Positions 1 through 7,729 are shown, numbered from the stretch's first letter. The stretch: 64,000 nt of DNA from Planctomycetota bacterium (GCA_016191165.1 JACPPF010000076.1:24419-88418), one strand, 5' to 3'. Translations and numbers: made by a program. Notes: a model not told the origin generated them from the letters alone.

Positions 1-1325
1 AGCAGGCCGACGCCGTTCTGATAGTTCACCTTGTGGGTCTGGCGTGGACCATCCCCGGGCATCGTCGCCGGTTTTTGCAGAGAATAGGGACGCGTGGTTC
101 CGGGTTGGCCGGCCCAGACCTCCACCTTCATTTCGCGAATGCGATTGAGCGGGTCGAGGCAGGTATAACGCACGGGCATGCGCGCCTCCGCCCCCTGCGT
201 GTAGGCTTCGCCAAGCTTGCTGTCGGCCAGTCGGCCTTCCATCACGAGCCGCACCTTTTCGGCCGGGATGGCGAAGTTGATCTGCGTGCCCTTGATGCCG
301 GCGACGGAAACGCCGACGAGCTTTCCGGCCGCGTTGACAACGGGGCCCCCGGAGTTGCCCGGATGCATGCCGCCGTTGACCTGAATTCGTTCGAGCGCGC
401 CCGTTCCATCGTTGCGTAGGCTGGATACATTCGACGGGCTTACCGTGATGTTCTTGCCAAGTTCCGCGCCGAATGGGAATCCGAAAATGAAGACCTTCTG
501 CGTCTCGAACAGCTTGGCATTCATTTCAAGTTCAAGCGGCGCGGGCATGGCCGCCAGATTGACGCGCAGGACGCCCAGGTCGCTGGCGCGATCCACGCCG
601 AGAACCTGGCCGACGGTCTTCAATTCGTTCGCTTCGCCGCTGTTGACGACCACCTCGACCGTCTCTGGCGGGCGGCTTGACGCGGACAGCATTCCCAACA
701 CGTGAGCGTTCGTCACGACAATTCCGCGCTCCAGGGCGAAGAAACCGCTGCCCTCCGAGACCTGGCCGCTCGGCAAGGTGACCCGCAAGTACACCGTCGC
801 TTGCTTCACGCGCCCCACCACTTCGGGCGCAACATCGTTTGGCAGTCCTTTGCCTGGATCGGGATCGGGCTTCGGCTTCTGGATGGGATCGGGATCCGGG
901 CCGGGGTCGTTCGGGATCTGGATTTTCTTGCCATCTCTCTTGGCCGCCAGGTCAGGCGGCGCATCCGCAGGCTTCGCTTTTAACCAAAACACCAGCCCCA
1001 GGCCTGCCGCCCCGACGACCAGGACCAGAAACACGGCCGCAATTCCACCGACGACCAACAAGACAGGAAAGCCCGCCTTGGCTTCAGGTTTTTTCTTTCG
1101 CACCGGCGCCCGATCCTCGCTGTCCTCTTCATCGCGCTTGCGTGGCGTCGCCTTGATCTTGGGCCTGGCCTGGACCCCTTCTTCTTCACGCGATCGCTTG
1201 GTCGTGCTTTCCGCCGGCACCGCGATCGGCTTTTCACATTCGCGACAGGAAACCTTCTTGCCGCGCTTGCTGTCATCAACCGAATAGGAAGCATCGCACG
1301 CGGGACAGGTAATGCGAACGGCCAT
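1..1325 (-). CDS. Membrane-anchored trypsin-like serine protease with N-terminal zinc ribbon (partial, C-terminus outside window)
   Basis: Read on the minus strand from ATG at 1325 (GAGAGG ribosome site upstream); the frame stays open to the window edge, about 441 codons. An MJ0042-like zinc ribbon has CxxC pairs at residues 7/10 and 27/30. A charged linker leads to a membrane segment at about 86-115, then a Pro/Asp-rich spacer. The protease domain starts near 165 and has the full S1/DegP-like triad: His208 in TNAHV, Asp249 in SDLGVL, Ser325 in GNSGGP. Such proteins cleave or sense substrates outside the membrane; the substrate here is unknown. It diverges from mraZ, so 1326-1637 serves both genes. 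The catalytic assignment is firm; the role of the zinc ribbon on the other side of the membrane is not known. Confidence 0.9.
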   Translation of the reverse strand, partial: MAVRITCPACDASYSVDDSKRGKKVSCRECEKPIAVPAESTTKRSREEEGVQARPKIKATPRKRDEEDSEDRAPVRKKKPEAKAGFPVLLVVGGIAAVFLVLVVGAAGLGLVFWLKAKPADAPPDLAAKRDGKKIQIPNDPGPDPDPIQKPKPDPDPGKGLPNDVAPEVVGRVKQATVYLRVTLPSGQVSEGSGFFALERGIVVTNAHVLGMLSASSRPPETVEVVVNSGEANELKTVGQVLGVDRASDLGVLRVNLAAMPAPLELEMNAKLFETQKVFIFGFPFGAELGKNITVSPSNVSSLRNDGTGALERIQVNGGMHPGNSGGPVVNAAGKLVGVSVAGIKGTQINFAIPAEKVRLVMEGRLADSKLGEAYTQGAEARMPVRYTCLDPLNRIREMKVEVWAGQPGTTRPYSLQKPATMPGDGPRQTHKVNYQNGVGL

Positions 1326-1520
1326 GGTGTCCTCTCTGGTAGGGCAAGTGCGGTGTTTGTGGGAAATTATCTTCGAACGATGATAAACGCCGCCCGTTGG
1401 CGTTGCAATCGTTTTTCCGATTTTTTCGGCAATGCCTTTCGTAAAGGGCGAGAAAAAGGCGGGCCGCGCCACACCGAAAAACGGGGCGGCAAAAAACTTG
1501 AGATTTTTTCCAAAGAAGTC

Positions 1521-1548
1521 TTGAATTGGGTTTTCAACCGGGTATAGT
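1521..1548 (+). promoter_or_regulatory. Sigma70-type promoter of mraZ
   Basis: TTGAAT at 1521-1526 and TATAGT at 1543-1548 are separated by 16 bp. The predicted start near 1555 lies inside the MraZ repeats, an arrangement that suits repression of mraZ by its own product. Confidence 0.7.
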
Positions 1549-1550
1549 TG

Positions 1551-1585
1551 TGGAGAGTAATGGGACTGAGTGGGTGAAAGTGGGA
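1551..1585 (+). promoter_or_regulatory. MraZ operator: four TGGGN-type direct repeats
   Basis: TGGAG (1551), TGGGA (1561), TGGGT (1571) and TGGGA (1581) start exactly 10 bp apart just downstream of the -10 box. TGGGN repeats with 5-nt spacers are the known binding site of MraZ in other bacteria. Autoregulation is inferred from this match and the position. Confidence 0.8.
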
Positions 1586-1637
1586 GAGCCGACGTGCCCG
1601 AGTTCTTCGTCGTGGAGCGACGCTGAGGCGTATTGAC

Positions 1638-2072
1638 ATGCTTCTCACCGGCACGCATCCGCGAACGCTCGACGAGAAAAAGCGGCTCACCCTGCCCAAA
1701 CGAGTCCGCGAGCAAGTCGGGGACGAGACGCAGATGTTCGTGGCCCCCGGGGCGGATCAATGCCTCTGGGTTTACACGAAGGACGAGATGGAGCGGCTGT
1801 CCACGAAGCTCGATCAGACATCGGCGACCGACGCAGAGGCACGGGTTTTTCGCCGGTTGTTTTTCGCTCAGATGGAAGAGGTCGATCTGGACCGCACGGG
1901 GCGCATCCTGATACCGGAACGCCTGGTGCAGTTCGCGGGGCTGGAACATGAGGTGGTCTTGCTGGGCGTGCGCGATCATCTGGAAGTATGGAACGCGGAA
2001 CGCTGGCAGACCTTTTTCGATCAGAACGCGCCGCGGTTCGACAAGGTTGCCGAGGGCGCGTTTCGCGGTTGA
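1638..2072 (+). CDS. mraZ: Transcriptional regulator MraZ
   Basis: A 144-residue protein of normal MraZ length with two AbrB-like half domains. The signature DxKxRLxxP appears at residues 12-20 and again as DRTGRILIP at 85-93. MraZ is a ring-forming DNA-binding protein that represses the division and wall (dcw) cluster it heads. Its operator repeats lie directly upstream at 1551-1585. The ATG at 1638 has only a weak ribosome site. The usual downstream partner rsmH is present but separated by nearly 700 bp of repeats, so co-transcription is uncertain. Confidence 0.95.
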   Translation: MLLTGTHPRTLDEKKRLTLPKRVREQVGDETQMFVAPGADQCLWVYTKDEMERLSTKLDQTSATDAEARVFRRLFFAQMEEVDLDRTGRILIPERLVQFAGLEHEVVLLGVRDHLEVWNAERWQTFFDQNAPRFDKVAEGAFRG

Positions 2073-2231
2073 TTTATTCTTCGCCAAGTTTCGGAGGGCA
2101 CAGGGCCAGGACGACGATTGTGAGACGAAGGAAAGGATTCCTTCCGATCATCCTTTGAACACGGACGTTTGAAAACTCGTTTTCCGCCGCGCGCGCGCGG
2201 CTTCTCTGTGTCCTCCGAGGCTTGACGATTC

Positions 2232-2291
2232 AACGAGCCGCTCCCGTGAGGGAGCGGTGGCATTCCCGCTCCCTCACGGGAGCGGCTCGTT
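2232..2291. repeat. Perfect palindrome, 26-bp arms with 8-nt loop
   Basis: Arms 2232-2257 and 2266-2291 are exact reverse complements around the loop TGGCATTC. Each arm also contains a smaller hairpin (CCGCTCCC with GGGAGCGG). It is far longer than an intrinsic terminator stem and has no T-tract next to it, so it looks like a palindromic repeat element, although transcripts would fold strongly here. Confidence 0.9.
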
Positions 2292-2521
2292 GGTCGGCAT
2301 ATGTTGCCGGCGCGAATTTCGATGCGATCGCTGACACCGACTTGGAGCTGTCGAAGGTCAGTTGCTTGAGTAGAGGCAAGGGGCCTGAACTTTGCCACGA
2401 TCCCCAATCCGTCAAGGTTTGCCGACAGCTCCATGAAATCCACCCGCGCAGGAAACGCGCGGTTTCATTTACGATAGCGTGAGAGAAAGGACGCCCTCCT
2501 TGCTCTCGCGCTTTTTTTTTG

Positions 2522-2732
2522 GAGGTAGGTCAGCCATTCCTGCCTGACAGCGGCTGCAAAACGTCAGGCTGGAAAGCCTGACCTACGGGGGAAACGTCAG
2601 GCTGGAAAGCCTGACCCACGGGATTTTTGTCGAGGTAGGTCAGGCATTCCTGCCTGACAGCGGGTGCAAAACGTCAGGCTGGAAAGCCTGACCTACGGGG
2701 GAAACGTCAGGCTGGAAAGCCTGACCTACGGG
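2522..2732. repeat. 110-bp tandem duplication built from a GTCAGGC/GCCTGAC module
   Basis: A unit starting at 2522 is repeated at 2632, a 110-bp period; the second copy stops after about 100 bp. Each unit contains two shorter copies of ACGTCAGGCTGGAAAGCCTG followed by ACC and T/C. The inner module is itself a hairpin (GTCAGGC, loop, GCCTGAC). On the minus strand it reads in part as VGQAFQPD, a peptide string seen widely in planctomycete annotations. A degraded relative lies at 35300-35378. Confidence 0.85.
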
Positions 2733-2769
2733 TTGAGGTGAGGTCGGCGGACCTTTGGGTTTGGCGGGT

Positions 2770-3642
2770 ATGATGAGCCACATCGCAGTATTGCCGGCGG
2801 AAGTTTTGCACTGGCTCGATCCGCGGCCTGGCCAGGTCATCGTGGACGCGACCGCCGGCGCCGGGGGACACGCTGCCCTGTTGTATAACCCTATTCAGCC
2901 AGGCGGCAAACTGATCGCTCTCGACCAGGACCCGGCCATGCTCGCCCTGGCGCAACAGCGCGTGCCCCATGCGGACGTGGTCTGGATTCATGGAAATTTC
3001 GAGGACTTGCCCAACGTCTTGGCGGAATTGAAGATTGCCACGGTGGACGCGATCCTCGCCGACCTGGGCTTCTGCTCGGACCAGATTGGCGATCCCCAGC
3101 GAGGGTTCAGTTTTCAGACCGATGGCCCGCTTGACATGCGACTCGATCCGACACGCGGTGAGCCGGTCAGCGCGATGATTCGCCGACTACCCGAGAAAGA
3201 GTTGGCGGACATCTTCTGGCGTTACGGCGAGGAACGCTTCAGCCGGCGCGTGGCGCGCGTGATTGTCGAAACCAGGAAGTCCACGCCGATCACATCAACT
3301 GGGCAGCTTGCCGAACTGGTGCGCCGATGTGTGCCCCGCTCACGAGGGCATGCCATCGACCCGGCCACGCGTGTGTTTCAGGGACTGCGAATTGCCGTCA
3401 ACGATGAACTGGGCGCTTTGGAGCGGTTGCTGCAGGTTGCACCGGATTGTTTGAAGTCCGGCGGGAGGATCGCGATCATCAGTTTTCATTCGCTGGAAGA
3501 CCGAATGGTGAAACAGACCTTCCGTAATTCGCCGGAATTGGTTAAGGAGCTTACCCGCAAGCCGATCCAGGCGAGCGAGGAAGAAACGCACGCCAACCCG
3601 CGTGCCCGCAGCGCAAAGCTACGTGTGGCCCAGAAAGTTTGA
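2770..3642 (+). CDS. rsmH: 16S rRNA (cytosine-1402-N4)-methyltransferase RsmH
   Basis: RsmH (MraW) uses S-adenosylmethionine to methylate N4 of C1402 in the decoding centre of 16S rRNA. The 290-residue protein has the family N-terminus, the SAM-binding loop DATAGAGGH at residues 26-34, the acidic residues of ALDQD at 50-54, and the conserved ISFHSLEDR string near the C-terminus. The ATG at 2770 matches the family start. A TTG at 2755 in the same frame lies 11 nt after GAGGTGAGG (2735-2743) and is a real alternative that adds five residues. Downstream is a LysM protein instead of ftsL and ftsI. Confidence 0.95.
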   Translation: MMSHIAVLPAEVLHWLDPRPGQVIVDATAGAGGHAALLYNPIQPGGKLIALDQDPAMLALAQQRVPHADVVWIHGNFEDLPNVLAELKIATVDAILADLGFCSDQIGDPQRGFSFQTDGPLDMRLDPTRGEPVSAMIRRLPEKELADIFWRYGEERFSRRVARVIVETRKSTPITSTGQLAELVRRCVPRSRGHAIDPATRVFQGLRIAVNDELGALERLLQVAPDCLKSGGRIAIISFHSLEDRMVKQTFRNSPELVKELTRKPIQASEEETHANPRARSAKLRVAQKV

Positions 3643-3694
3643 ATCGTTTAGCCGCGGAGCCTGCTTCGCGTGGCCCCGGACTGAGGAGAAACCG

Positions 3695-5209
3695 ATGACG
3701 CGCGAAACCAAGGTCGGGCTGATTGTTGCCGGCTCGTTTTTGATTCTGGTCGGAGTGGTCGTGGTGTCGAAATGGCGGCCCGGCGACGAGGTGTCCGGGC
3801 AGGAGGAACAGTCGCCGGGGCAGGTTGCCGCCGTCAAAAAAACGGAGAAGGACGCGAAGAAAGCCGCACCGGTGAAGAAACCGAACGCGCCGGCGCCGAA
3901 AGCCAAGACCGGCACGATCGTGATCCGGCCGTCGGAAGAGAAGGGCGCCAAGCCGGGCACGCTGGAGTTGCCGCCGAACCTGCCGCCTTTGTCTTTTCCC
4001 TCGGCAACCAACCCGCAAAATATCAACGACGACGTGCTGCGTCAGGCGTTGGCGAAAAATCAGCCGGAGAGCAAGCCGGCGCCGCTGCAACTGGATTTTG
4101 GTCCGTTGCCCAAGCCGAATGAAACCAGCGGCGGCGGCACGCTCCAGGTTCCGCCGCTGGACAAGGGGCCAGCGATTGTGTTGTCGCCTTCCGGCGTTTC
4201 CGATCCGCTGCCCCTGCCGGGGCCGGTGAAAAAGCCGGAGGATACATCCGGCGTGCCGACCTTTCCGGCGCTGCCCAATCAGGGGGGCCAGGCGGCGCAG
4301 AAGGATGATAAGAAAAAGCCTGTCATCGCGCCGCCCGACGCGGGCAAGCCGCTGGACCTCGGTCCGCTGGTCATTCCCCCGCCGGTGGGTGGCGGCAACG
4401 GCAATCCGAAAACGCCGCAGGTTGATCCGCTCAATCCTGCGCCGAAGGATAACACGCTGACGTTCCCGATCGATCCGATCACGCCGCAGCCCAAGAACAA
4501 CAATCCCGGAATCGCGCCGCCGAAGGGCCCTGCGGTCACTATCGCGCCGCCACGCCCAGCGGACCTTCAACCCAAGGGCTTTTCGGAAATTCCGACGATC
4601 CGGTCAAACGGGGGCAACGGCAATGGTGGAGGCCCATCGGTGCCGCCGATCTCGCTGGGCGGCGCCAGCCCGACCTTGCCGGTCGTCAAGGACGTGACTA
4701 CTGACTTCTATGTATGCAAGCCCAACGAGACGAATTTCGCCATCGTCAGTCAGCGTTTGTACGGCACCGAGAAGTATGCCGATGCGCTGCACGCCTATAA
4801 CAAGGCCCATTACACGCAGGTTCGCAATGGTGCGGTCTTCCTGGTTGATCGGCCGCCGCTGAATGCCGGTCAGGAAATCTTGCAGCCCTCGGCAGCGGTT
4901 TTGGAGCGTGACTTTCGCAAATGGATTCCCGATTTGGGTTCGTCGCCGTCTCCTTTGGTCCCGAGCATCACTCCCCCCGTCAAACTCACGACACCCACCC
5001 CCCTCGGATCGGCGCCGATTCCGAGTGCGGCGCCTGTCGTCGCATCCGGGCGCGTCTACACCGTTCAGAATCCCAATGGTGAAAGCATTCTCGACATCGC
5101 GGAACGCGCGCTGGGCAACCGCACGCGCTGGTATGACATTCACAGCCTGAACCGCAGCTACCAGCCGCAATTCCGCATTCCCGCCGGCACGCAGTTGAAG
5201 CTGCCGTGA
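3695..5209 (+). CDS. Membrane-anchored, proline-rich LysM-type protein
   Basis: The start at 3695 is chosen because GAGGAGA (3683-3689) precedes it and the next residues form a membrane anchor (about 7-27); the frame is open further upstream but overlaps rsmH. The 504-residue product continues with a long Pro/Lys/Gly-rich low-complexity region to about 335. A LysM-like segment follows (NFAIVSQRLYG near 347), and a better C-terminal one with YTVQNPNGESILDIAERALG and the closing IPAGTQLKLP. LysM modules bind peptidoglycan or related glycans, so a periplasmic wall-binding role is likely. Its position after rsmH, where division genes normally lie, suggests an envelope function, but that is inference. 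Confidence 0.85.
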   Translation: MTRETKVGLIVAGSFLILVGVVVVSKWRPGDEVSGQEEQSPGQVAAVKKTEKDAKKAAPVKKPNAPAPKAKTGTIVIRPSEEKGAKPGTLELPPNLPPLSFPSATNPQNINDDVLRQALAKNQPESKPAPLQLDFGPLPKPNETSGGGTLQVPPLDKGPAIVLSPSGVSDPLPLPGPVKKPEDTSGVPTFPALPNQGGQAAQKDDKKKPVIAPPDAGKPLDLGPLVIPPPVGGGNGNPKTPQVDPLNPAPKDNTLTFPIDPITPQPKNNNPGIAPPKGPAVTIAPPRPADLQPKGFSEIPTIRSNGGNGNGGGPSVPPISLGGASPTLPVVKDVTTDFYVCKPNETNFAIVSQRLYGTEKYADALHAYNKAHYTQVRNGAVFLVDRPPLNAGQEILQPSAAVLERDFRKWIPDLGSSPSPLVPSITPPVKLTTPTPLGSAPIPSAAPVVASGRVYTVQNPNGESILDIAERALGNRTRWYDIHSLNRSYQPQFRIPAGTQLKLP

Positions 5210-5267
5210 TGGTTCGCGTCGCGCCAGTGCTTGCCAGAGGCAAGCAGCTAAACTGCATGAATTTTCC

Positions 5268-5296
5268 GTGACAAACGGCGACTGATCCTTTACACT
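5268..5296 (+). promoter_or_regulatory. Probable promoter of the 5396 small gene
   Basis: GTGACA (5268-5273) and TACACT (5291-5296) are 17 bp apart. The transcript would start near 5303 and carry a leader of about 93 nt. Upstream, a 7-bp hairpin (5229-5245, GCTTGCC/GGCAAGC) without a T-tract may end the LysM transcript weakly. Confidence 0.55.
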
Positions 5297-5353
5297 GGAA
5301 ATTGGAGTGTGGCGACCCCCTGCGCGCGGGCATTGTGTCAGGCGCACGTGTTT

Positions 5354-5380
5354 TGCGGGTAAGGCCGCACGTCCTTTTTT
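5354..5380 (+). terminator. Possible attenuator in the leader of the small gene
   Basis: A short hairpin TGCGG (5354-5358) with CCGCA (5365-5369) is followed by six T (5375-5380), and immediately afterwards comes the GGGGAGGG ribosome site of the gene at 5396. This resembles a weak intrinsic terminator placed before the start codon. The stem is short, so the call is tentative. Confidence 0.3.
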
Positions 5381-5395
5381 GGGGAGGGCGTTGTC

Positions 5396-5560
5396 GTGAG
5401 TATCGTCCGCATCGGTTTGGCTGAAACAAAAAAATTCGCTCAGGGCTACGAGGCGATTTTTGGCGTTAAGAAAAAGAAAGCCCCGGAAGATGAAACCGAG
5501 GGCAAGCAGGACGCGCCCAAGAAGGCGGCCAAGACGGGCAAGAAAAAGGGCAAGAAGTAA
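5396..5560 (+). CDS. Small lysine-rich protein (54 aa)
   Basis: GTG start at 5396 with an excellent ribosome site GGGGAGGG seven bases upstream, and a promoter at 5268-5296. The N-terminus begins MSIVRIGLAETKKFAQGY and continues to an AIFG motif; the second half is a Lys/Ala/Glu tail ending in GKKKGKK. I recall similar tiny proteins from planctomycetes, with a conserved IGLAETK...GYEAIFG head and a basic tail, but know no function. The basic tail could bind nucleic acid or ribosomes, which is speculation. It precedes the ECF sigma gene, from which a palindrome (5571-5624) separates it. Confidence 0.75.
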   Translation: MSIVRIGLAETKKFAQGYEAIFGVKKKKAPEDETEGKQDAPKKAAKTGKKKGKK

Positions 5561-5570
5561 GGAATCCGAC

Positions 5571-5624
5571 CCTGAAGCGTAAGCGATGAGTGCTAACAAG
5601 TCCTGGCTTCGCTCACGCTTCAGG
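5571..5624. repeat. Palindrome of the CCTGAAGCG family
   Basis: Arms 5571-5586 and 5609-5624 (16 bp, one mismatch) flank a 22-nt loop. Relatives lie at 33531-33573 and 37062-37099, all containing TGAAGCGT-AAGCGA or close variants. It may also act as a terminator between the small gene and the sigma gene. Confidence 0.75.
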
Positions 5625-5686
5625 TTCGCAAAAGCATCAAGCCTGAACCTTTTCGTCCGTTCGCTCGTACCAAATCCAGAGATGCC

Positions 5687-6307
5687 GTGGCGTCCCCATC
5701 CCATACCAATTGTTCGGACGAAGAACTTCTCGCGTTGTTTCGGCAAGGAACGAGTGAGGCGTTCGGGGTGGTGGTGCGCCGCTATGAGGGAGAACTGTAC
5801 GGCTACCTGCGGCGTTATCTTGCTGACCGCGACCTGGCGGATGACGTGTTTCAGAACACGTTTTTGCAGCTGTATACCAAGATTCACCAATATCAGCCGG
5901 GCCGGCCGTTTCGCCCGTGGCTTTATGCGATTGCCACCAATCAGGCAATCGACGCCCTGCGCCGCAAAGGCCGGCATCAAACGGTTCGCCTGCACGCGGA
6001 GAATGACGACGCCGACGATGGCGACCTGCCCAACCTGCTGACCTTGCTGGAGAGCCGAGAGACCGGGCCGCTGGAGAATCTGCAAAACGAAGAGCGAGGC
6101 CAGATGATCCGGGCGAGTGTGGATCAATTGCCCGATTTCCTACGGCAAGTTGTGATTCTGGCCTACTACCAGAGCTTCAAATACAGCGACATCGCTGACA
6201 TCATGGGCATCCCGGTGGGGACGGTGAAATCGCGCCTGCACACGGCCCTAGGCCGGCTCCACGAGGCCTGGTCGGTGGAACCGGCGATCTCGGGAACACC
6301 CGATTAG
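5687..6307 (+). CDS. ECF-type RNA polymerase sigma factor
   Basis: A 206-residue sigma70-family protein of the extracytoplasmic-function type. Region 2 spans about residues 15-85 (EAFGVVVRRYEGELYGYLRR, then DDVFQNTFLQLY and PFRPWLYAIATNQAIDALRR). Region 4 is at about 142-195, with the helix-turn-helix YSDIADIMGIPVGTVKSRLH. GTG at 5687 is the probable start; an ATG at 5682 is in another frame. Such factors are held inactive by a cognate membrane anti-sigma factor, and the next gene, 41 bp on, has that architecture. The signal that activates it is unknown. Confidence 0.92.
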   Translation: MASPSHTNCSDEELLALFRQGTSEAFGVVVRRYEGELYGYLRRYLADRDLADDVFQNTFLQLYTKIHQYQPGRPFRPWLYAIATNQAIDALRRKGRHQTVRLHAENDDADDGDLPNLLTLLESRETGPLENLQNEERGQMIRASVDQLPDFLRQVVILAYYQSFKYSDIADIMGIPVGTVKSRLHTALGRLHEAWSVEPAISGTPD

Positions 6308-6348
6308 ATTCCTCATTGAGCCCGCCGGGCACGGCGAGTGAAGAAGTC

Positions 6349-7311
6349 ATGGAAACGTATTTCCTCGAATACCTTCTGAACGGCCTCGACCAATCCACCC
6401 GCGCCAAGGTTGATGCGTATTTGGCCGATCATTCCGAGGCGCGGATCCGGCTGGCGTTGTTACGGCAGGCCCTGGAGCCTCTCGCCGCCGACGCCGAACC
6501 GGCGCCGCCGCCGCCGTTACTCGTGGAGCGAACCCTGGCGCGGATTGCGGAACACATTTGCACGGCCAGGCCCCTGGAAGCACCGCCGGTTACCCACGCC
6601 TCGCTTGCGCCGGCGCGTTCGTGGTGGCGGCGCGCCGACGCCCTCATTGCTGCCTGTCTGTTGCTTACCGTCGGAGGCATCGGCCTGATGGTGCTCGGTA
6701 AAATGCGTGGCCCAGGCTCGGCGGCGGCGTTGACGGAGTGCAAGAACAATCTCAGGCAATTCTACGTGGCGCTGCAAACCTATCGCGATACGCATGGGCA
6801 ACTTCCCGATGTGGCCAAGCAGTCGCCCCGCGATGTCGCTGGTATCGTCGTGCCGATCCTTCAGGACGCTGGCACGCTGCCGAGCGGCGCCTCGGTACAA
6901 TGTCCGGGGATCGGGGCGCCGGTGTCGTCCCGTTTCACGTTGACCGCCTTGCGCGCGATGTCCGACGAGGAGTTCCAGCAGAATTCGCCCAGCCTGTCGA
7001 TGTGTTATGCCTATTCGCTCGGCTTCCGCGATGGCGCGGGCCACTACCACGGCCCGGGTGGTTTGCCCAATGAGTCCCTAAGTCAGATTCCGATCATGGC
7101 CGACCGTCCGCCGCCGCAGGGCCTGGTGCAAAACAGCGCCAACCACGACGGCAAAGGCCAAAACGTCCTGTTCCTGGATGGCCACGTCCGCTACCTGTCG
7201 CAGCGCACCCTCGGCAGCGGGGAGGACATCTTCATGAATCGCGCCAACCTTGTCGCCGCAGGGCTCGACCCGGCCGATTTCGTGCTCGGCTACAGCGCCG
7301 CCCGGCCGTGA
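6349..7311 (+). CDS. Putative anti-sigma membrane protein fused to a DUF1559/pilin-like domain
   Basis: The 320-residue product starts METYFLEYLLNGLDQ, a compact helical N-terminus typical of proteins that bind ECF sigma factors. One membrane helix follows at about residues 94-120 (ADALIAACLLLTVGGIGLMVLG). The outside part begins ECKNNLRQFYVALQTYRDTHGQLP and ends with NHDGKGQNVLFLDGHV, which match the pilin-like head and the H-X9-DG motif of planctomycete DUF1559 proteins. ATG 6349 is preferred over an in-frame TTG at 6316. Translation close behind the sigma gene supports a sigma/anti-sigma pair. Calling it an anti-sigma factor rests on architecture and context; the DUF1559 resemblance is clear. 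Confidence 0.7.
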   Translation: METYFLEYLLNGLDQSTRAKVDAYLADHSEARIRLALLRQALEPLAADAEPAPPPPLLVERTLARIAEHICTARPLEAPPVTHASLAPARSWWRRADALIAACLLLTVGGIGLMVLGKMRGPGSAAALTECKNNLRQFYVALQTYRDTHGQLPDVAKQSPRDVAGIVVPILQDAGTLPSGASVQCPGIGAPVSSRFTLTALRAMSDEEFQQNSPSLSMCYAYSLGFRDGAGHYHGPGGLPNESLSQIPIMADRPPPQGLVQNSANHDGKGQNVLFLDGHVRYLSQRTLGSGEDIFMNRANLVAAGLDPADFVLGYSAARP

Positions 7312-7437
7312 GTAGAACGTTGACGTTGCACATCCCATCGGCGCGGAGTACGATGCAGCCGGGAGCATCTACGCATGTCAACCAGGGTTCCTGGCCAGGC
7401 GAGCGGTTTCTCGAAGGATGAGGAATCGCATCTATCA

Positions 7438-7466
7438 TTGATGGAAACGGGCTGGACGCCTACGAT
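7438..7466 (+). promoter_or_regulatory. Possible promoter of the VapBC-type pair
   Basis: TTGATG (7438-7443) and TACGAT (7461-7466) are 17 bp apart and lie 24 bp before the antitoxin start codon. The match to consensus is moderate. Confidence 0.45.
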
Positions 7467-7489
7467 GTACCTATGAGGAGGGTGCGGTC

Positions 7490-7729
7490 ATGTCAGTAAC
7501 CGTGAAAGCTCATTTTGACGGTCGCGTATTCGTACCCGATGAGCCGGTGCAATTGCCGGTCGGTTTTGAATTGCAAATCCCGATTGACATGCCGGCAAAG
7601 CCGTCCGCCGGCACAACGCTTGGCCAACTGGCGGAAATCGCCAGCCAGTTTCCCGCCAATCCGGAATTGGCGTCCGACCTGGCGGCCCAGCACGACCACT
7701 ATCTATACGGGCTTCCAAAGCGGCCATGA
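7490..7729 (+). CDS. Antitoxin-like small beta protein (AF2212/DUF104-like)
   Basis: A 79-residue protein with a strong ribosome site GAGGAGGG (7475-7482). The N-terminal half (VKAHFDGRVFVPDEPVQLPVG, then FELQIPID) has the short beta-strand pattern of DUF104-type antitoxins; the C-terminal half is a helical tail suited to binding a toxin. Its stop overlaps the start of the PIN-domain gene by 4 bp (ATGA), the usual arrangement of a toxin-antitoxin operon. Related N-terminal halves occur at 46198 and, on the other strand, at 15893. Family assignment is from pattern only. Confidence 0.75.
   Translation: MSVTVKAHFDGRVFVPDEPVQLPVGFELQIPIDMPAKPSAGTTLGQLAEIASQFPANPELASDLAAQHDHYLYGLPKRP

Larger units (their letters stand above)
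2073..2754. other. Repeat-filled spacer between mraZ and rsmH
   Basis: No convincing gene. It holds a 60-bp perfect palindrome (2232-2291), a run of T near 2511-2520, and a 110-bp tandem repeat (2522-2732), which are listed separately. In most bacteria mraZ and rsmH are nearly contiguous. Confidence 0.7.

Noticed and set aside
2522..2732. Repeat array considered as CRISPR
   Set aside because: Only two 110-bp units with inner hairpin modules; no regular spacers of unique sequence and no cas gene in the window.
3551..4570. Arg-rich open frame antisense to the LysM gene
   Set aside because: Low-complexity Arg composition from the Pro-rich sense codons; no start signal.
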